Source: Clostridium sp. CAG:590
Lineage (GTDB): Bacteria; Bacillota; Clostridia; Lachnospirales; Lachnospiraceae
Direction: 5' to 3'
DNA: 31,467 bases
Assembly (NCBI GenBank): GCA_000431135.1
Contig: HF987846.1
Span: 1 to 31,467, forward strand
Shown here: positions 1 to 8,346 of the stretch, piece after piece
How positions within the stretch are numbered: the first letter of the stretch is position 1
Layout: the number at the start of each line of letters is the position of its first letter
Program-made: the position numbers and the translations under genes
Notes under the pieces: generated by a model
What the model was told of the DNA's origin: nothing
The model's input: the letters and a program-made list of their open reading frames with translations, nothing else
Database searches by the model: none

Positions 1-19
1 GCTGTGCAAGGGTATAAGT

Positions 20-1011
20 TTACTCGCAGATGAGGATAATGTCGTAATAGTTGATATTATCCTTTGTGCTTACTCCAATTCCAACCGCTGTTACTGCACT
101 ATCCTTTAACGCACTCTTCAATGCTGTATCTTTCCTCATATCCTGAATCAGCCGATCCACACTGTAGCCTTCTATTCCACCATAAGAAAATTCATATCCG
201 TTATTACTTTTTACACCTCTGTTTTTTAAGAGTGTTTCGATTTCTCCTTCGGTCACATTCGAAAATCCATCACTCAATCCACCGGCACGCAGAATCGCAC
301 ATGCCTGCACCTTTGAATCCTGGCGAATATCCGAAAGGGAATTTGATTGCCGGATTGCTGTAAGTTCCTGATATACCGGGTATACCAAGGTCGCATTTTC
401 ATCAACGCTTCCATCCTCATTAAATACATAAGTAACCCCATCCATATCCATAAAACACCATCCATATCCATAACTGTATTACTTACCCGAATACCATCTG
501 CCCCAAAATAATATCGATACCCATCAATCGTAGACCAGCCGGTTACCATTTTCCCTGAGTCATCTGTATAATACCAGTTTCCATCATATTTAAACCAACC
601 TTTGACCATAGATGCTTTCTCATCAAAATAATATCTTGCCTGATCAAGATCAATAAAACCTTTCTGTATCTTACCAGATTCATCAACACTATAAAATCCA
701 TCATTTACCGTTACAATTCCACCACTCGATATAACACCATTTTCATCGCTATAATAATAAGCATCCTCATCCTGTACATAAAACTTGCCGGTTTGTAAAT
801 TCCCTTTATTGTCAAAATAATAGCGTTTACCGTCAATTTCCTGAAAACCCGTTACTTCTTTTCCATCTTCGTTCTGATACGAAACCGTGCCATCCTCCTT
901 ATGCACCCACGCAGCATAAGACGGCTGCTTCATTAAAATTAAAATCACACTCAAAAACACAAGCGTACATACAACTAATCCGATTTGCTTTTTACGACTC
1001 CACTGTTTCAT
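20..1011 (-). pseudogene. Cell-wall-binding-repeat / CAP-like surface protein, frameshifted by a 20-bp duplication
   Basis: The upstream part (minus frame from 1011) encodes a short basic start, one membrane segment ending near a YAAW site, then several cell-wall-binding (choline-binding-like) repeats such as GWFKYDGNWYYTDDSGKMVTG and DGYRYYFGADG. The frame is lost at 434-473, where a 20-bp unit is tandemly duplicated, and that frame runs on to a stop at 274. The other frame resumes with MDMDGVTYVFNEDG and ends at 20 with a domain closing in VGIGVSTKDNINYYDIIL, which resembles the end of a divergent CAP/SCP domain (moderate call). Removing 20 bp gives a 324-codon open frame over 20-1011. The start at 1011 is chosen because AGAAGG lies 9 nt upstream; ATGs at 1053 and 1020 lack good spacing. 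It overlaps the end of the preceding GldFG-like gene by 20 bp, so translation is probably coupled. Likely an anchored extracytoplasmic protein. A sequencing error or phase variation cannot be excluded. Confidence 0.75.
434..473. repeat. 20-bp imperfect tandem duplication causing a frameshift
   Basis: Positions 434-453 and 454-473 are the same 20-bp unit with 19 of 20 bases identical (the difference is c437 versus a457). Twenty is not a multiple of three, so the second copy shifts the frame of the surface-protein gene. Both copies encode MDMDG, in different frames. Confidence 0.9.
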
Positions 1012-3139
1012 CTTGTTCATCCTTCTTTTGATTCTTTCTATGCATGTGAACAATCACATTTTTCCGATAGCAAATTACGACTACAATCCCGATCAATAAT
1101 AGCAGAACCGGCATAAGGACAATTGTAAAAATCCTCACAAACGTCTGCGTTTCGTTTGGATATAACGCAACCTGATCTCCTACCGTCTTGCCCGGAATCA
1201 TAATTCCGGAATCTTCGTTTCCGGTCAGATAATTGATTGCTGACAAAAAGAATCTTCGATTGCCACCGGAAGATTCTGTGTCCACTTCATCCTGAAAAAA
1301 GATATTTGAGGCAAGCAATAGCATTTTGCCCCCATCCTTCTTTTCTGAAAGGGACGCCACACTAAATGGTCCTCCTACATCATCGGTTCCCTTTGTTGTA
1401 ACATCATCAAAATCCGCCACTTTCGAAAAGGCTTTTGCCGTAGTTACTAAAAGATCCGTACATTGATATCCATTTGCACTTCCTTCTTTGTAAATTCCTT
1501 TGCTCGTCATTGTAAGAACAGGCAATGAATCCTTTTCTAATTCCTTCGTAATAGCATGCGATTCAATCTTCGGTTGTAAATAATATGCGGTATCATACAC
1601 ATAATTATCAGGGCTTCCTTCAATAACAACTCCCTGTTGTAATTGAAATCCATACTTTTTAAGGAACCCATCAAAATGTTCCAGATCCTCATTTAACGGA
1701 TCAATTGAAACAAAGATCTTTCCTCCATCATCCATATATTCTTCTAATGCTGTAATCTCATCTTCTGACAGATCAGACTCCGGAGCCTCAATCAATAACG
1801 CCTTACAATCTTCCGGAATCGTTGCCTCGACAGAATTCAGTTTCGAAACAATATCCAATTCTTCCAATTGATAATCATTCATACGAAGCATATTAGAAAA
1901 TCCTGTTGCTAATTGTGTTTCTCCATGCCCGGTTAAATAATATATCTTCATGCTCTCCTCTGAATTCACATAACAAATTGCACTGGTAAGCTGATTCTCA
2001 ACTTCTAATGTACTTTTATATGAATATTGAGAAGTCTGTAGTGTTGTAATATATCGGTTTGCATCAAGGTACACATACTTTTCCCCACAAACCACAACCA
2101 TACTGGTCTCACTAATATCCGAAACATCCGCCAGATATTTATTACGAAATTCTGAGTCAGATTGAGCATTCACATAATGAACCCGAATCTTAGAATTCAA
2201 CTTATGATACTGTGCCATCAATTCCTGATATGTCGCATTCGCTCTGCTCCTATCTCCCAAATAATAAATGTCCGTCTCTTTTTTAATATCCGCAGCCAAC
2301 TGTTTTGTTTCATCTGAAAATGTCAACAGTTGTTCCGCAGTCAGATCAAATATCTTTGTAGTCTGCATGCCAATCATTGTTACAATTCCAAAGACAATCA
2401 CACTGACTCCGATTCCTGCAATCCATCTTCTATTTCCAAGTCGTTGTTTTTCCTCAACAAACCATGTAAGAACAAAAAATAATATGGTCAAAAACAACAG
2501 GTACAACACATCGCCGCTTCTTACAATTCCGGACACCATTGCATAATATATATTATACACGGAAAATCTTCGGAACAATTGATATATCCATTCTACTGGA
2601 ACAAAATTTTCTATAATTCTTCCTAAAATTACAATCAGATATACCGCGTATGTCACAATAACAGCAAGTACCGTATTGGATGTAAGAGCAGAAACAAACA
2701 TTCCAAATGCCAGCAAAACAAGTACAACCAGACTAACCGCCAAATAACTGCCTGTAAGAAAACGAACGCTCATCTCACCGCAACCTGCTATATAGATCGG
2801 ATAACCGATTGATAATACAATCGGAACAAACAAAACAATTGCAGCCGCCAGAAATTTACCTGCTATTACACTCATTTTCGAAACAGGTGCTGTAAATAAT
2901 AGCTGATCTGTCCGATTCTTCTTTTCCTGTGCCAACAACCGCATCGTATACAACGGTGCAATCACTAATACAACAACAAATGCGGAACTCAATACATAAT
3001 ATCCAAAACTGGTGTTATAACTGTTCAGACAGTCTCTTACAAAAAGCACACCAAGCATCAGAAAGAACAGACCATAATACACATACGTAAACAAGGACGT
3101 ATAATACCCTTTTAATTCTTTTTTTAATACTGCGGTCAT
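992..3139 (-). CDS. Fused ABC-2 permease / GldG-like auxiliary protein
   Basis: About 715 residues. The N-terminal third is an ABC-2 type permease (GldF-like): a start MTAVLKKELKGYYTS, then about six membrane helices to about residue 260. A large extracytoplasmic part follows, beginning FDLTAEQLLTFSDETKQL, the typical opening of the GldG / ABC_transp_aux family, with alternating alpha/beta sequence including a YYLTGHGE segment. A final membrane helix (VLMPVLLLLIGIVVVICY) ends in a short basic tail. In gliding Bacteroidetes GldF and GldG are separate; the single-chain form is common in Firmicutes exporters of unknown substrate. The start at 3139 is preferred over 3211 because GAGGAGG lies about 9 nt upstream and the longer frame would overlap the ATPase gene. 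It sits 4 bp after the ATPase stop and overlaps the next gene by 20 bp, so the three look like one operon. The substrate is unknown. Confidence 0.88.
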   Translation of the reverse strand: MTAVLKKELKGYYTSLFTYVYYGLFFLMLGVLFVRDCLNSYNTSFGYYVLSSAFVVVLVIAPLYTMRLLAQEKKNRTDQLLFTAPVSKMSVIAGKFLAAAIVLFVPIVLSIGYPIYIAGCGEMSVRFLTGSYLAVSLVVLVLLAFGMFVSALTSNTVLAVIVTYAVYLIVILGRIIENFVPVEWIYQLFRRFSVYNIYYAMVSGIVRSGDVLYLLFLTILFFVLTWFVEEKQRLGNRRWIAGIGVSVIVFGIVTMIGMQTTKIFDLTAEQLLTFSDETKQLAADIKKETDIYYLGDRSRANATYQELMAQYHKLNSKIRVHYVNAQSDSEFRNKYLADVSDISETSMVVVCGEKYVYLDANRYITTLQTSQYSYKSTLEVENQLTSAICYVNSEESMKIYYLTGHGETQLATGFSNMLRMNDYQLEELDIVSKLNSVEATIPEDCKALLIEAPESDLSEDEITALEEYMDDGGKIFVSIDPLNEDLEHFDGFLKKYGFQLQQGVVIEGSPDNYVYDTAYYLQPKIESHAITKELEKDSLPVLTMTSKGIYKEGSANGYQCTDLLVTTAKAFSKVADFDDVTTKGTDDVGGPFSVASLSEKKDGGKMLLLASNIFFQDEVDTESSGGNRRFFLSAINYLTGNEDSGIMIPGKTVGDQVALYPNETQTFVRIFTIVLMPVLLLLIGIVVVICYRKNVIVHMHRKNQKKDEQDETVES

Positions 3140-3143
3140 TTTC

Positions 3144-4073
3144 CTATTCCTCCTCGCCTGTTGCTTCCATAAACACATCCTCCAGAGAATGTTCCAGTCT
3201 TCTAATACCATAAACCTGATATTTCTTACCTACCAGATATGTAAAAAGACTGTCCCGAATATCTCTGGTATCCTTTGCTTTTACTAAAAATACATATACA
3301 CCGCTTTCCGCTTCTTTTGAAAATTTTACTTCCTTTAAGGCAGAATGCTTAGTCAATATTTCCTGGATTGCGTCTCTATTTCCTTTAATAATCAATTCAT
3401 ATTGATTATTTCCCGCACGGCGTTTTGCCCGAATGGAATTGTTATCCATAACAAGTTGTCCATCTTTCAGGATCAGCACTTCATTACAAAGTTCCTCAAT
3501 CTCCGTTAAATCATGGGAACTGATCAGCATTGCATGATCTTCCTGCAGACTTTTGATAAGATGCCTGATTTTCTTCGATTCCGCAGGATCTAATCCGGAA
3601 AGAGGTTCATCCATAATAATAACGGACGGAGCACCCAATAATGCCTGCGCAAACCCGATTCGCTGCACATAGCCTTTGGACAAAGTCTTAATAAAATCAT
3701 ATTCCCGTTCTTTTAAATCCATCAGTATAAGAACTCTTTCCACTTCACTCTTATAATCCTTTATCCCTTTTAATTGAGCCGCATAATTCAAATACTCCCT
3801 TACTTTTATATCTTTATATACAGGTGGAATTTCCGGAACATATCCAATGTATTTTTTCGCCTTTTGTGGATTTTTTTCTATATCCTCGTTACATATTCGA
3901 ACAGAACCACCTGTGGGTGTCAAATAGCCTGTCAGCAGATTCATCGTTGTCGACTTTCCTGCACCATTCACTCCCAAGAGACCTACAATCTTACCTTTCT
4001 TAATGGTAAATGATATCCCTTTTAATATCTCTTTCGATCCATATGACATTTTCAAGTCCGTTACTGCAACCAT
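3144..4073 (-). CDS. ABC transporter ATP-binding protein (GldA-like)
   Basis: A 309-residue cytoplasmic ATPase that should power the adjoining permease. It shows Walker A GVNGAGKST (residues 34-42), an ABC signature LSKGY, Walker B with VIIMDEPLSGLDP, and a switch-region SSHDLTEIEEL. The C-terminal 90 residues are the extra domain found in drug-export, Nod and GldA type ATPases. The start at 4073 is chosen because GGAGG lies 5 nt upstream; the frame is open to 4100 but those starts lack a ribosome site. Upstream, a TATAAT-like element at 4132-4137 lies below the xerD terminator, but I see no good -35 partner. The following permease gene begins 4 bp after this stop. Confidence 0.93.
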   Translation of the reverse strand: MVAVTDLKMSYGSKEILKGISFTIKKGKIVGLLGVNGAGKSTTMNLLTGYLTPTGGSVRICNEDIEKNPQKAKKYIGYVPEIPPVYKDIKVREYLNYAAQLKGIKDYKSEVERVLILMDLKEREYDFIKTLSKGYVQRIGFAQALLGAPSVIIMDEPLSGLDPAESKKIRHLIKSLQEDHAMLISSHDLTEIEELCNEVLILKDGQLVMDNNSIRAKRRAGNNQYELIIKGNRDAIQEILTKHSALKEVKFSKEAESGVYVFLVKAKDTRDIRDSLFTYLVGKKYQVYGIRRLEHSLEDVFMEATGEEE

Positions 4074-4169
4074 AGTATCCTCCAAACTCATCCTCAGCAC
4101 AATCTAAACCAAGCCGGCAAACATGTTCTTGATTATATATAGTTCTGTGTGCCAACTCACTCCATTCAC

Positions 4170-4210
4170 AAAAAAACTGCCACAGATCCATTCTTTGATG
4201 TGTGACAGTT
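4170..4210 (-). terminator. Rho-independent terminator after xerD
   Basis: Arms 4175-4184 and 4201-4210 form a 10-bp stem that pairs completely in minus-strand RNA (one G-U pair), followed by a run of seven U (A-run 4170-4176 on the plus strand). It separates xerD from the ABC module. Confidence 0.88.
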
Positions 4211-4289
4211 CTCATTTTCACACTTATATGATTATACAATAAAATCATATAAGATACAATTATTTCATACTTTTTTCACAGCGACAATG

Positions 4290-5183
4290 CTATGAAACAT
4301 GCGCTCTCGGATGCGCTTTTTCATATACTTCTTTCAACTTAATATTAGCATTATTCTTAAGATATATCTGCGTCGTAGAAATATCAGAATGTCCCAACAT
4401 TTCCTGAACAGATTTTAGATCCGCGCCATTGCTTACTAAATGCATCGCAAATGAATGACGGATTGTATGCGGTGTAATGTCTTTCTTAATACCGGCCTTT
4501 GCTGAATAATATTTGATAATCTTCCAAAATCCCTGCCTCGTCATAGGTGTGCCTTGACAATTTATAAAAAGATATTCCTGTTCTTCCCGGCACATTGTCG
4601 AACGTGCATTATGTAGGTAATTATCTAATGCTTCTCTTGTTTCATTCGTAAATGGAATTACTCTATCCTTATTATTATCATGACACTGCAAAAAATTCAT
4701 TGCCAGATTAACATCTGCCACCTTAAGATTGATTAGTTCTGATACGCGGATTCCAGTAGCATACAACACCTCTAACATAGCCTTATCACGAACCTCTTTC
4801 GGAGATGTACCAGACGGCTGTTCCAACAAAAGATTCACTTCTTCAATTGATAAAATAACAGGTACTTTCTTCTCAATCTTTGGAGGTTTCAAAGACTCGC
4901 TTGGATCCTCCTGAATCTCGCCCTGTTTTAGCATATATAAAAAGAATGCCTTAATTGATGCTATATTTCTTGAAACCGTTGCAGTAGACAATCCTTGTTT
5001 TTCAATCTTCAGAATATAGGAATTCAAATTTGTTCCTGTAATCTCTTTGATCGACTTGCATCCGGAATCTGTTAAGAAATTATTAAGCTTCACAAGATCT
5101 CTTCTGTATGATGCAATTGTATTTTTGCTCGCGTGCTTAACATTTGTTAAGTACTCCACGAAGCCATTAATCTTTTGTTGCAT
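4290..5183 (-). CDS. xerD: Tyrosine recombinase XerD (chromosome dimer resolution)
   Basis: 297 residues, the usual XerC/XerD length. An N-terminal SAM-like core-binding domain (to about residue 105) is followed by the catalytic domain. All catalytic residues are visible: R146 (TGIRVSEL), K172 (NNKDRV), H239 and R242 (HTIRH), H265 (LGHSD) and nucleophile Y274 (TTQIY). XerD acts with FtsK at dif to resolve chromosome dimers. The assignment to XerD rather than XerC rests on similarity and on the neighbouring spoIIM, an association also seen in Bacillus (spoIIM-fur-ripX/xerD). The start has AAGGGG 7 nt upstream and its own promoter (5219-5247). A strong terminator lies downstream. There are no mobile-element features around it, so it is chromosomal housekeeping and not an integrase. 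Confidence 0.92.
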   Translation of the reverse strand: MQQKINGFVEYLTNVKHASKNTIASYRRDLVKLNNFLTDSGCKSIKEITGTNLNSYILKIEKQGLSTATVSRNIASIKAFFLYMLKQGEIQEDPSESLKPPKIEKKVPVILSIEEVNLLLEQPSGTSPKEVRDKAMLEVLYATGIRVSELINLKVADVNLAMNFLQCHDNNKDRVIPFTNETREALDNYLHNARSTMCREEQEYLFINCQGTPMTRQGFWKIIKYYSAKAGIKKDITPHTIRHSFAMHLVSNGADLKSVQEMLGHSDISTTQIYLKNNANIKLKEVYEKAHPRAHVS

Positions 5184-5218
5184 TCTCTAACCCCTTATTT
5201 CTTATATTGAATACGTCT

Positions 5219-5247
5219 ATTATAATGTTTAATTTACATAAAATCAA
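5219..5247 (-). promoter_or_regulatory. Sigma-A promoter of xerD
   Basis: On the minus strand: TTGATT (5242-5247), 17-bp spacer, TATAAT (5219-5224), about 30 nt before the xerD start. Confidence 0.7.
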
Positions 5248-5261
5248 ATGTTATTTTTCCC

Positions 5262-5277
5262 GAAAATCTTGATTTTC
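5262..5277. repeat. Compact palindrome GAAAATC-TT-GATTTTC
   Basis: Perfect 7-bp arms (5262-5268, 5271-5277) with a 2-bp centre, between the end of spoIIM and the xerD promoter. There is no U-run suited to a terminator and the loop is too small for a good hairpin. It could be a protein-binding site about 15 bp upstream of the xerD -35, but this is only a shape-based guess. Confidence 0.4.
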
Positions 5278-5325
5278 CTAGTATTCTGCCGTCTTTCTAC
5301 CAAATGGGGTATTAACATAATATCT

Positions 5326-5910
5326 TTATACTAGATATTGGTAAAAAAAATTTAAAATATTTTTCTGGAATTTTATCTCAATAAAAACTGCACCGGATAA
5401 CAACAAAAAAATAACAAAAACTTTAAGAAAAGATTGCGCATTATTTACATTCCCGTAATAATATTTTTTCTGTATATTATCTTTTGCAAACCAATACCCG
5501 GATAGATATCCGGCAAAAAACAATAAAATATAATGCGGCACGAAACATGCCACTGCATAAGCAATTCCCTTTAATCCAAATTTCACAAAACAATCAGCTA
5601 ATAAAAAACCAAAATAGCATCCACAAAACAAATGAAAAACAACTGCTGCAATATAATATGTACCGACAGACCATATTGCAATAAAGAGAATCACTTGTAA
5701 AAATCTTCTCCTGCAAATGTACATAATATACGTCTTATGCGGCAGATTCATTGCTTGTAGGACATGCAGATCTTCCAATCCATAATCCGTCACCGGATAT
5801 CTCCATAACAGCAAACTGCAAAAAAACACCACACATCCCGCAATTGCCCCCATTACCAGCATTCCATATGTACAAAGTCCAAGTTTTTTATTTGTGGCTT
5901 TTCGATTCAA
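5326..5910 (-). CDS. spoIIM: Stage II sporulation protein M (SpoIIM)
   Basis: A small multi-pass membrane protein (194 residues from this start) of the SpoIIM family. It has about five hydrophobic segments, a GLKGIAYAVACFVPHYILL stretch, and a C-terminal membrane helix typical of the family. SpoIIM works with SpoIID and SpoIIP in the mother-cell-driven peptidoglycan hydrolysis of engulfment. Start choice: the frame is open to an ATG at 5994, but that ATG lies inside the rny terminator hairpin and has no ribosome site. TTG at 5908-5910 is preceded by GGGGTG with 5-nt spacing, and lies about 12 nt below a sigma-E-like promoter at 5928-5956. From this start the protein begins LNRKATNKKLG just before the first helix, as in other SpoIIM proteins. 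The family call is good; the start is an inference. It is next to xerD, as in Bacilli. Confidence 0.82.
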   Translation of the reverse strand: MNRKATNKKLGLCTYGMLVMGAIAGCVVFFCSLLLWRYPVTDYGLEDLHVLQAMNLPHKTYIMYICRRRFLQVILFIAIWSVGTYYIAAVVFHLFCGCYFGFLLADCFVKFGLKGIAYAVACFVPHYILLFFAGYLSGYWFAKDNIQKKYYYGNVNNAQSFLKVFVIFLLLSGAVFIEIKFQKNILNFFYQYLV

Positions 5911-5927
5911 AAAAACACCCCATAAAA

Positions 5928-5956
5928 AATATATGCCTTTCGGGCAGAAATATGTC
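5928..5956 (-). promoter_or_regulatory. Sigma-E-like (sporulation) promoter of spoIIM
   Basis: Minus strand: GACATATT (5949-5956), 13-bp spacer, CATATATT (5928-5935). This is close to the mother-cell sigma-E pattern (G-T/G-C-ATATT, then CATA-type -10). It sits between the rny terminator and the spoIIM start, and would give a leader of about 12 nt carrying the GGGGTG ribosome site. Confidence 0.6.
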
Positions 5957-5974
5957 TTTTCATATTGTTCTAAC

Positions 5975-6019
5975 AAAAAAACTGTCGTAATCATGATATT
6001 CTATCATGACCACGACAGT
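5975..6019 (-). terminator. Strong terminator after rny
   Basis: Arms 5981-5998 and 6002-6019 give an 18-bp stem with a 3-nt loop. In minus-strand RNA all 18 positions pair (two as G-U); on the plus strand the same two would be A-C mismatches. A run of seven U follows (plus-strand A-run 5975-5981). Confidence 0.95.
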
Positions 6020-6049
6020 CTGTTTCATTCTCGTATCAAAGACAATTCT

Positions 6050-7600
6050 CTATTTCGCATAATCCGTAACACGGGATTCACGAATCACATTTACCTTAAT
6101 CTGACCCGGATACTTCAATTCATCCTCAATCTGTTTTGAAATATCACGTGCTAAAAGTACCATGTCAGAATCACTTATCTGCTCTGGAACTACCATAATA
6201 CGAATCTCTCTACCTGCCTGAATCGCAAAAGTTTTATCTACACCCTTAAATCCGTTTGCAATATCTTCTAATTGCTTCAAACGAGTGGTGTATGTTTCCA
6301 ATGTCTCACGTCTTGCACCCGGACGAGCGGCAGAAATTGCATCTGCTGCTTGTACAATGCATGCAATCAATGACTCCGGTTCTACATCTCCATGATGTGC
6401 CTCTACGGCATTAATAATGAGTGCAGATTCTTTGTATTTTCTACATAAATCAACACCAATCTGAATATGTGAACCTTCCATTTCATGATCCACAGATTTA
6501 CCAATATCATGTAAAAGACCTGCACGTTTTGCCATGCGGACATCCACACCCACTTCAGCAGCCAACAAACCACATAATTGCGCTACCTCCATTGAATGTT
6601 TTAATGCGTTCTGTCCGTAACTGGTTCTAAACTTCATCTTACCAAGTAAACGAATCAATTCTGGATGAAGACCCTGCACACCAACTTCTAATGCTGCATT
6701 CTCGCCTTCTTCACGCATCATCTGCTCGACTTCTTTCTGTGCTTTTTCAACCATTTCTTCAATTCTAGCCGGATGAATTCTTCCGTCTAAGATTAATTTC
6801 TCAAGGGCAATTCTTGCCACTTCTCTTCTGACCGGATCAAAACTTGATAAAACAACTGCTTCCGGTGTATCATCGATAATCAGATCCACACCCGTCATTG
6901 TCTCTAACGTACGGATATTTCTACCCTCACGTCCAATAATTCGGCCTTTCATCTCATCATTTGGTAATTGAACTAAAGAAATTGTAGTCTCGGCAACATG
7001 ATCTACAGCACATTTCTGAATTGCTGTAACAACATATTCCTTTGCTTTCTTACCTGCTTCTTCTTTTGCTCTAGTCTCTAACTCTTTTACTAGAACTGCG
7101 GTTTCATGTTTTACTTCATCTTCAACAGTCTTTAACAAATATTCTTTTGCTTGTTCAGAGGTTAATCCAGAGATTCTCTCCAGTTCCTGTAATTTCTTTG
7201 ACTCAAGCTCTTCCACTTTTGCCTTCTGCTTCTCTAAGGATTGTTCTCTAGATGCAAGTGCTGATTCTTTCTTCTCAATGGTTTCTGTCTTTCGATCTAA
7301 ATTCTCTTCTCTCGAAAGAACTCTCTTTTCCATTCTCTGAACTTCATTACGACGATCCTTAATCTCTTTATCAAGATCATTCTTCGTCTTAATCGACTCT
7401 TCCTTTGCTTCTAGGAGAATTTCCTTTTTCTTAGCCTCAGCGTTCTTTACAGCTTCATCTATAATCTCTCTCGCTCTGTCTTCTGCATCTGAATTCTTCT
7501 TCTCCACCACATTCTTACGATATGTAAGAGATAAGAACCAAGAAACGATAACAGCTACGATTAAAATAATAGCAAAAACAATAATATAGCCTGGTTCCAC
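6050..7600 (-). CDS. rny: Ribonuclease Y
   Basis: 516 residues, standard for RNase Y, the membrane-bound endoribonuclease that starts mRNA decay in Firmicutes. Order: N-terminal membrane helix (residues 5-25), long charged coiled coil (about 30-190), KH domain with GRIIGREGRNIR (219-230), and HD phosphohydrolase domain with LLHDIGK (metal-binding H364-D365) and AHHGD further on. The start is GTG at 7600, with AAGGAGGTG 5 nt upstream. It has its own consensus promoter (7655-7683) and a strong terminator, so it is probably transcribed alone, although it follows recA-recX in the same direction, a conserved Clostridia order. Confidence 0.97.
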   Translation of the reverse strand: MEPGYIIVFAIILIVAVIVSWFLSLTYRKNVVEKKNSDAEDRAREIIDEAVKNAEAKKKEILLEAKEESIKTKNDLDKEIKDRRNEVQRMEKRVLSREENLDRKTETIEKKESALASREQSLEKQKAKVEELESKKLQELERISGLTSEQAKEYLLKTVEDEVKHETAVLVKELETRAKEEAGKKAKEYVVTAIQKCAVDHVAETTISLVQLPNDEMKGRIIGREGRNIRTLETMTGVDLIIDDTPEAVVLSSFDPVRREVARIALEKLILDGRIHPARIEEMVEKAQKEVEQMMREEGENAALEVGVQGLHPELIRLLGKMKFRTSYGQNALKHSMEVAQLCGLLAAEVGVDVRMAKRAGLLHDIGKSVDHEMEGSHIQIGVDLCRKYKESALIINAVEAHHGDVEPESLIACIVQAADAISAARPGARRETLETYTTRLKQLEDIANGFKGVDKTFAIQAGREIRIMVVPEQISDSDMVLLARDISKQIEDELKYPGQIKVNVIRESRVTDYAK

Positions 7601-7654
7601 AGGAGCACCTCCTTATTAAGTTATCATTGCACTTAACATAAGTACAACAGTTAA

Positions 7655-7683
7655 ATTCTATCTTTTTTTGTGCAATCTGTCAA
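7655..7683 (-). promoter_or_regulatory. Sigma-A promoter of rny
   Basis: Minus strand: perfect TTGACA (7678-7683), 17-bp spacer, TAGAAT (7655-7660), about 55 nt before the GTG start. Confidence 0.85.
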
Positions 7684-7737
7684 GCAAAAGAAAGAATTTT
7701 ATAAAATAATCATTCAATTTGATGTGAAAAAGCACAA

Positions 7738-8346
7738 TTATTCCACGTCATAACGGATTGCATCCAACGCCTGTTCAATCATATATCCCGGGAATCCTTT
7801 CGAATAAAAATAACGATATACCTTCTGTCTCACCTTGAAATCACACATATCTTTTCCCTGTATATAACGTTCAAATCTTATCTGAAAACATTCCTGCTCC
7901 GAATCTTCTTTTTGACTAAGACATGTTACAATAACATCCTTATCGATTCCTTTTTGTGCCAATTCATACCGCATCTGTCTCTGACTCTTACGGTTGGAAT
8001 AAGATGAAACATATAATTCTGCATAATTGACATCATCTAGATAATGATACTTTACCAAAAAATCAATCACCCGAGCGATGACCTGTTCCGGATATTGATT
8101 TTTTTTAAGTTTATTCTTCATGTCCAAAATAGAATACGGACGCCGTTCCAACAAATACAACGCCCGTTCTCTTACCCTTTTATAAAGAACCGTCTGATAG
8201 ATATCCTGCAAAACGTCCTCATCCAACTCGCACTGTTCCTCTATATGATAACGTTTCACCTCCGAATAATACAAAGAGAATTCATATCCATTCTCTCCGT
8301 ATATCCGGTACTGTTTGCCATCTTTCTCTATCTTACAAATATACAT
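7738..8346 (-). CDS. recX: Regulatory protein RecX
   Basis: 202 residues, all helical, with the three-helix repeats of the RecX family, for example RRPYSILDMKNKL and VIDFLVKYHYLDDVNYAELYV. RecX binds RecA and limits filament growth during strand exchange. Its ATG (8344-8346) shares one base with the recA stop codon (TAATG overlap), so its translation should depend on recA and its supply should follow the SOS-controlled recA promoter. No separate promoter or ribosome site was found. Confidence 0.93.
   Translation of the reverse strand: MYICKIEKDGKQYRIYGENGYEFSLYYSEVKRYHIEEQCELDEDVLQDIYQTVLYKRVRERALYLLERRPYSILDMKNKLKKNQYPEQVIARVIDFLVKYHYLDDVNYAELYVSSYSNRKSQRQMRYELAQKGIDKDVIVTCLSQKEDSEQECFQIRFERYIQGKDMCDFKVRQKVYRYFYSKGFPGYMIEQALDAIRYDVE

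Noticed and set aside
4000..4248. 82-codon minus-strand frame in the xerD-ABC gap
   Set aside because: It runs through the xerD terminator and into the ATPase gene in another frame, and has no ribosome site.
4290..5183. Tyrosine recombinase as a sign of an integrated element
   Set aside because: Length, catalytic set and xerD-spoIIM neighbourhood fit the housekeeping XerD; no att-like repeats, phage or transposon genes are nearby.
5271..5345. Possible spoIIM terminator with arms AATATC / GATATT near 5319-5340
   Set aside because: Arms are short and AT-only, and no U-run follows in the transcribed direction.
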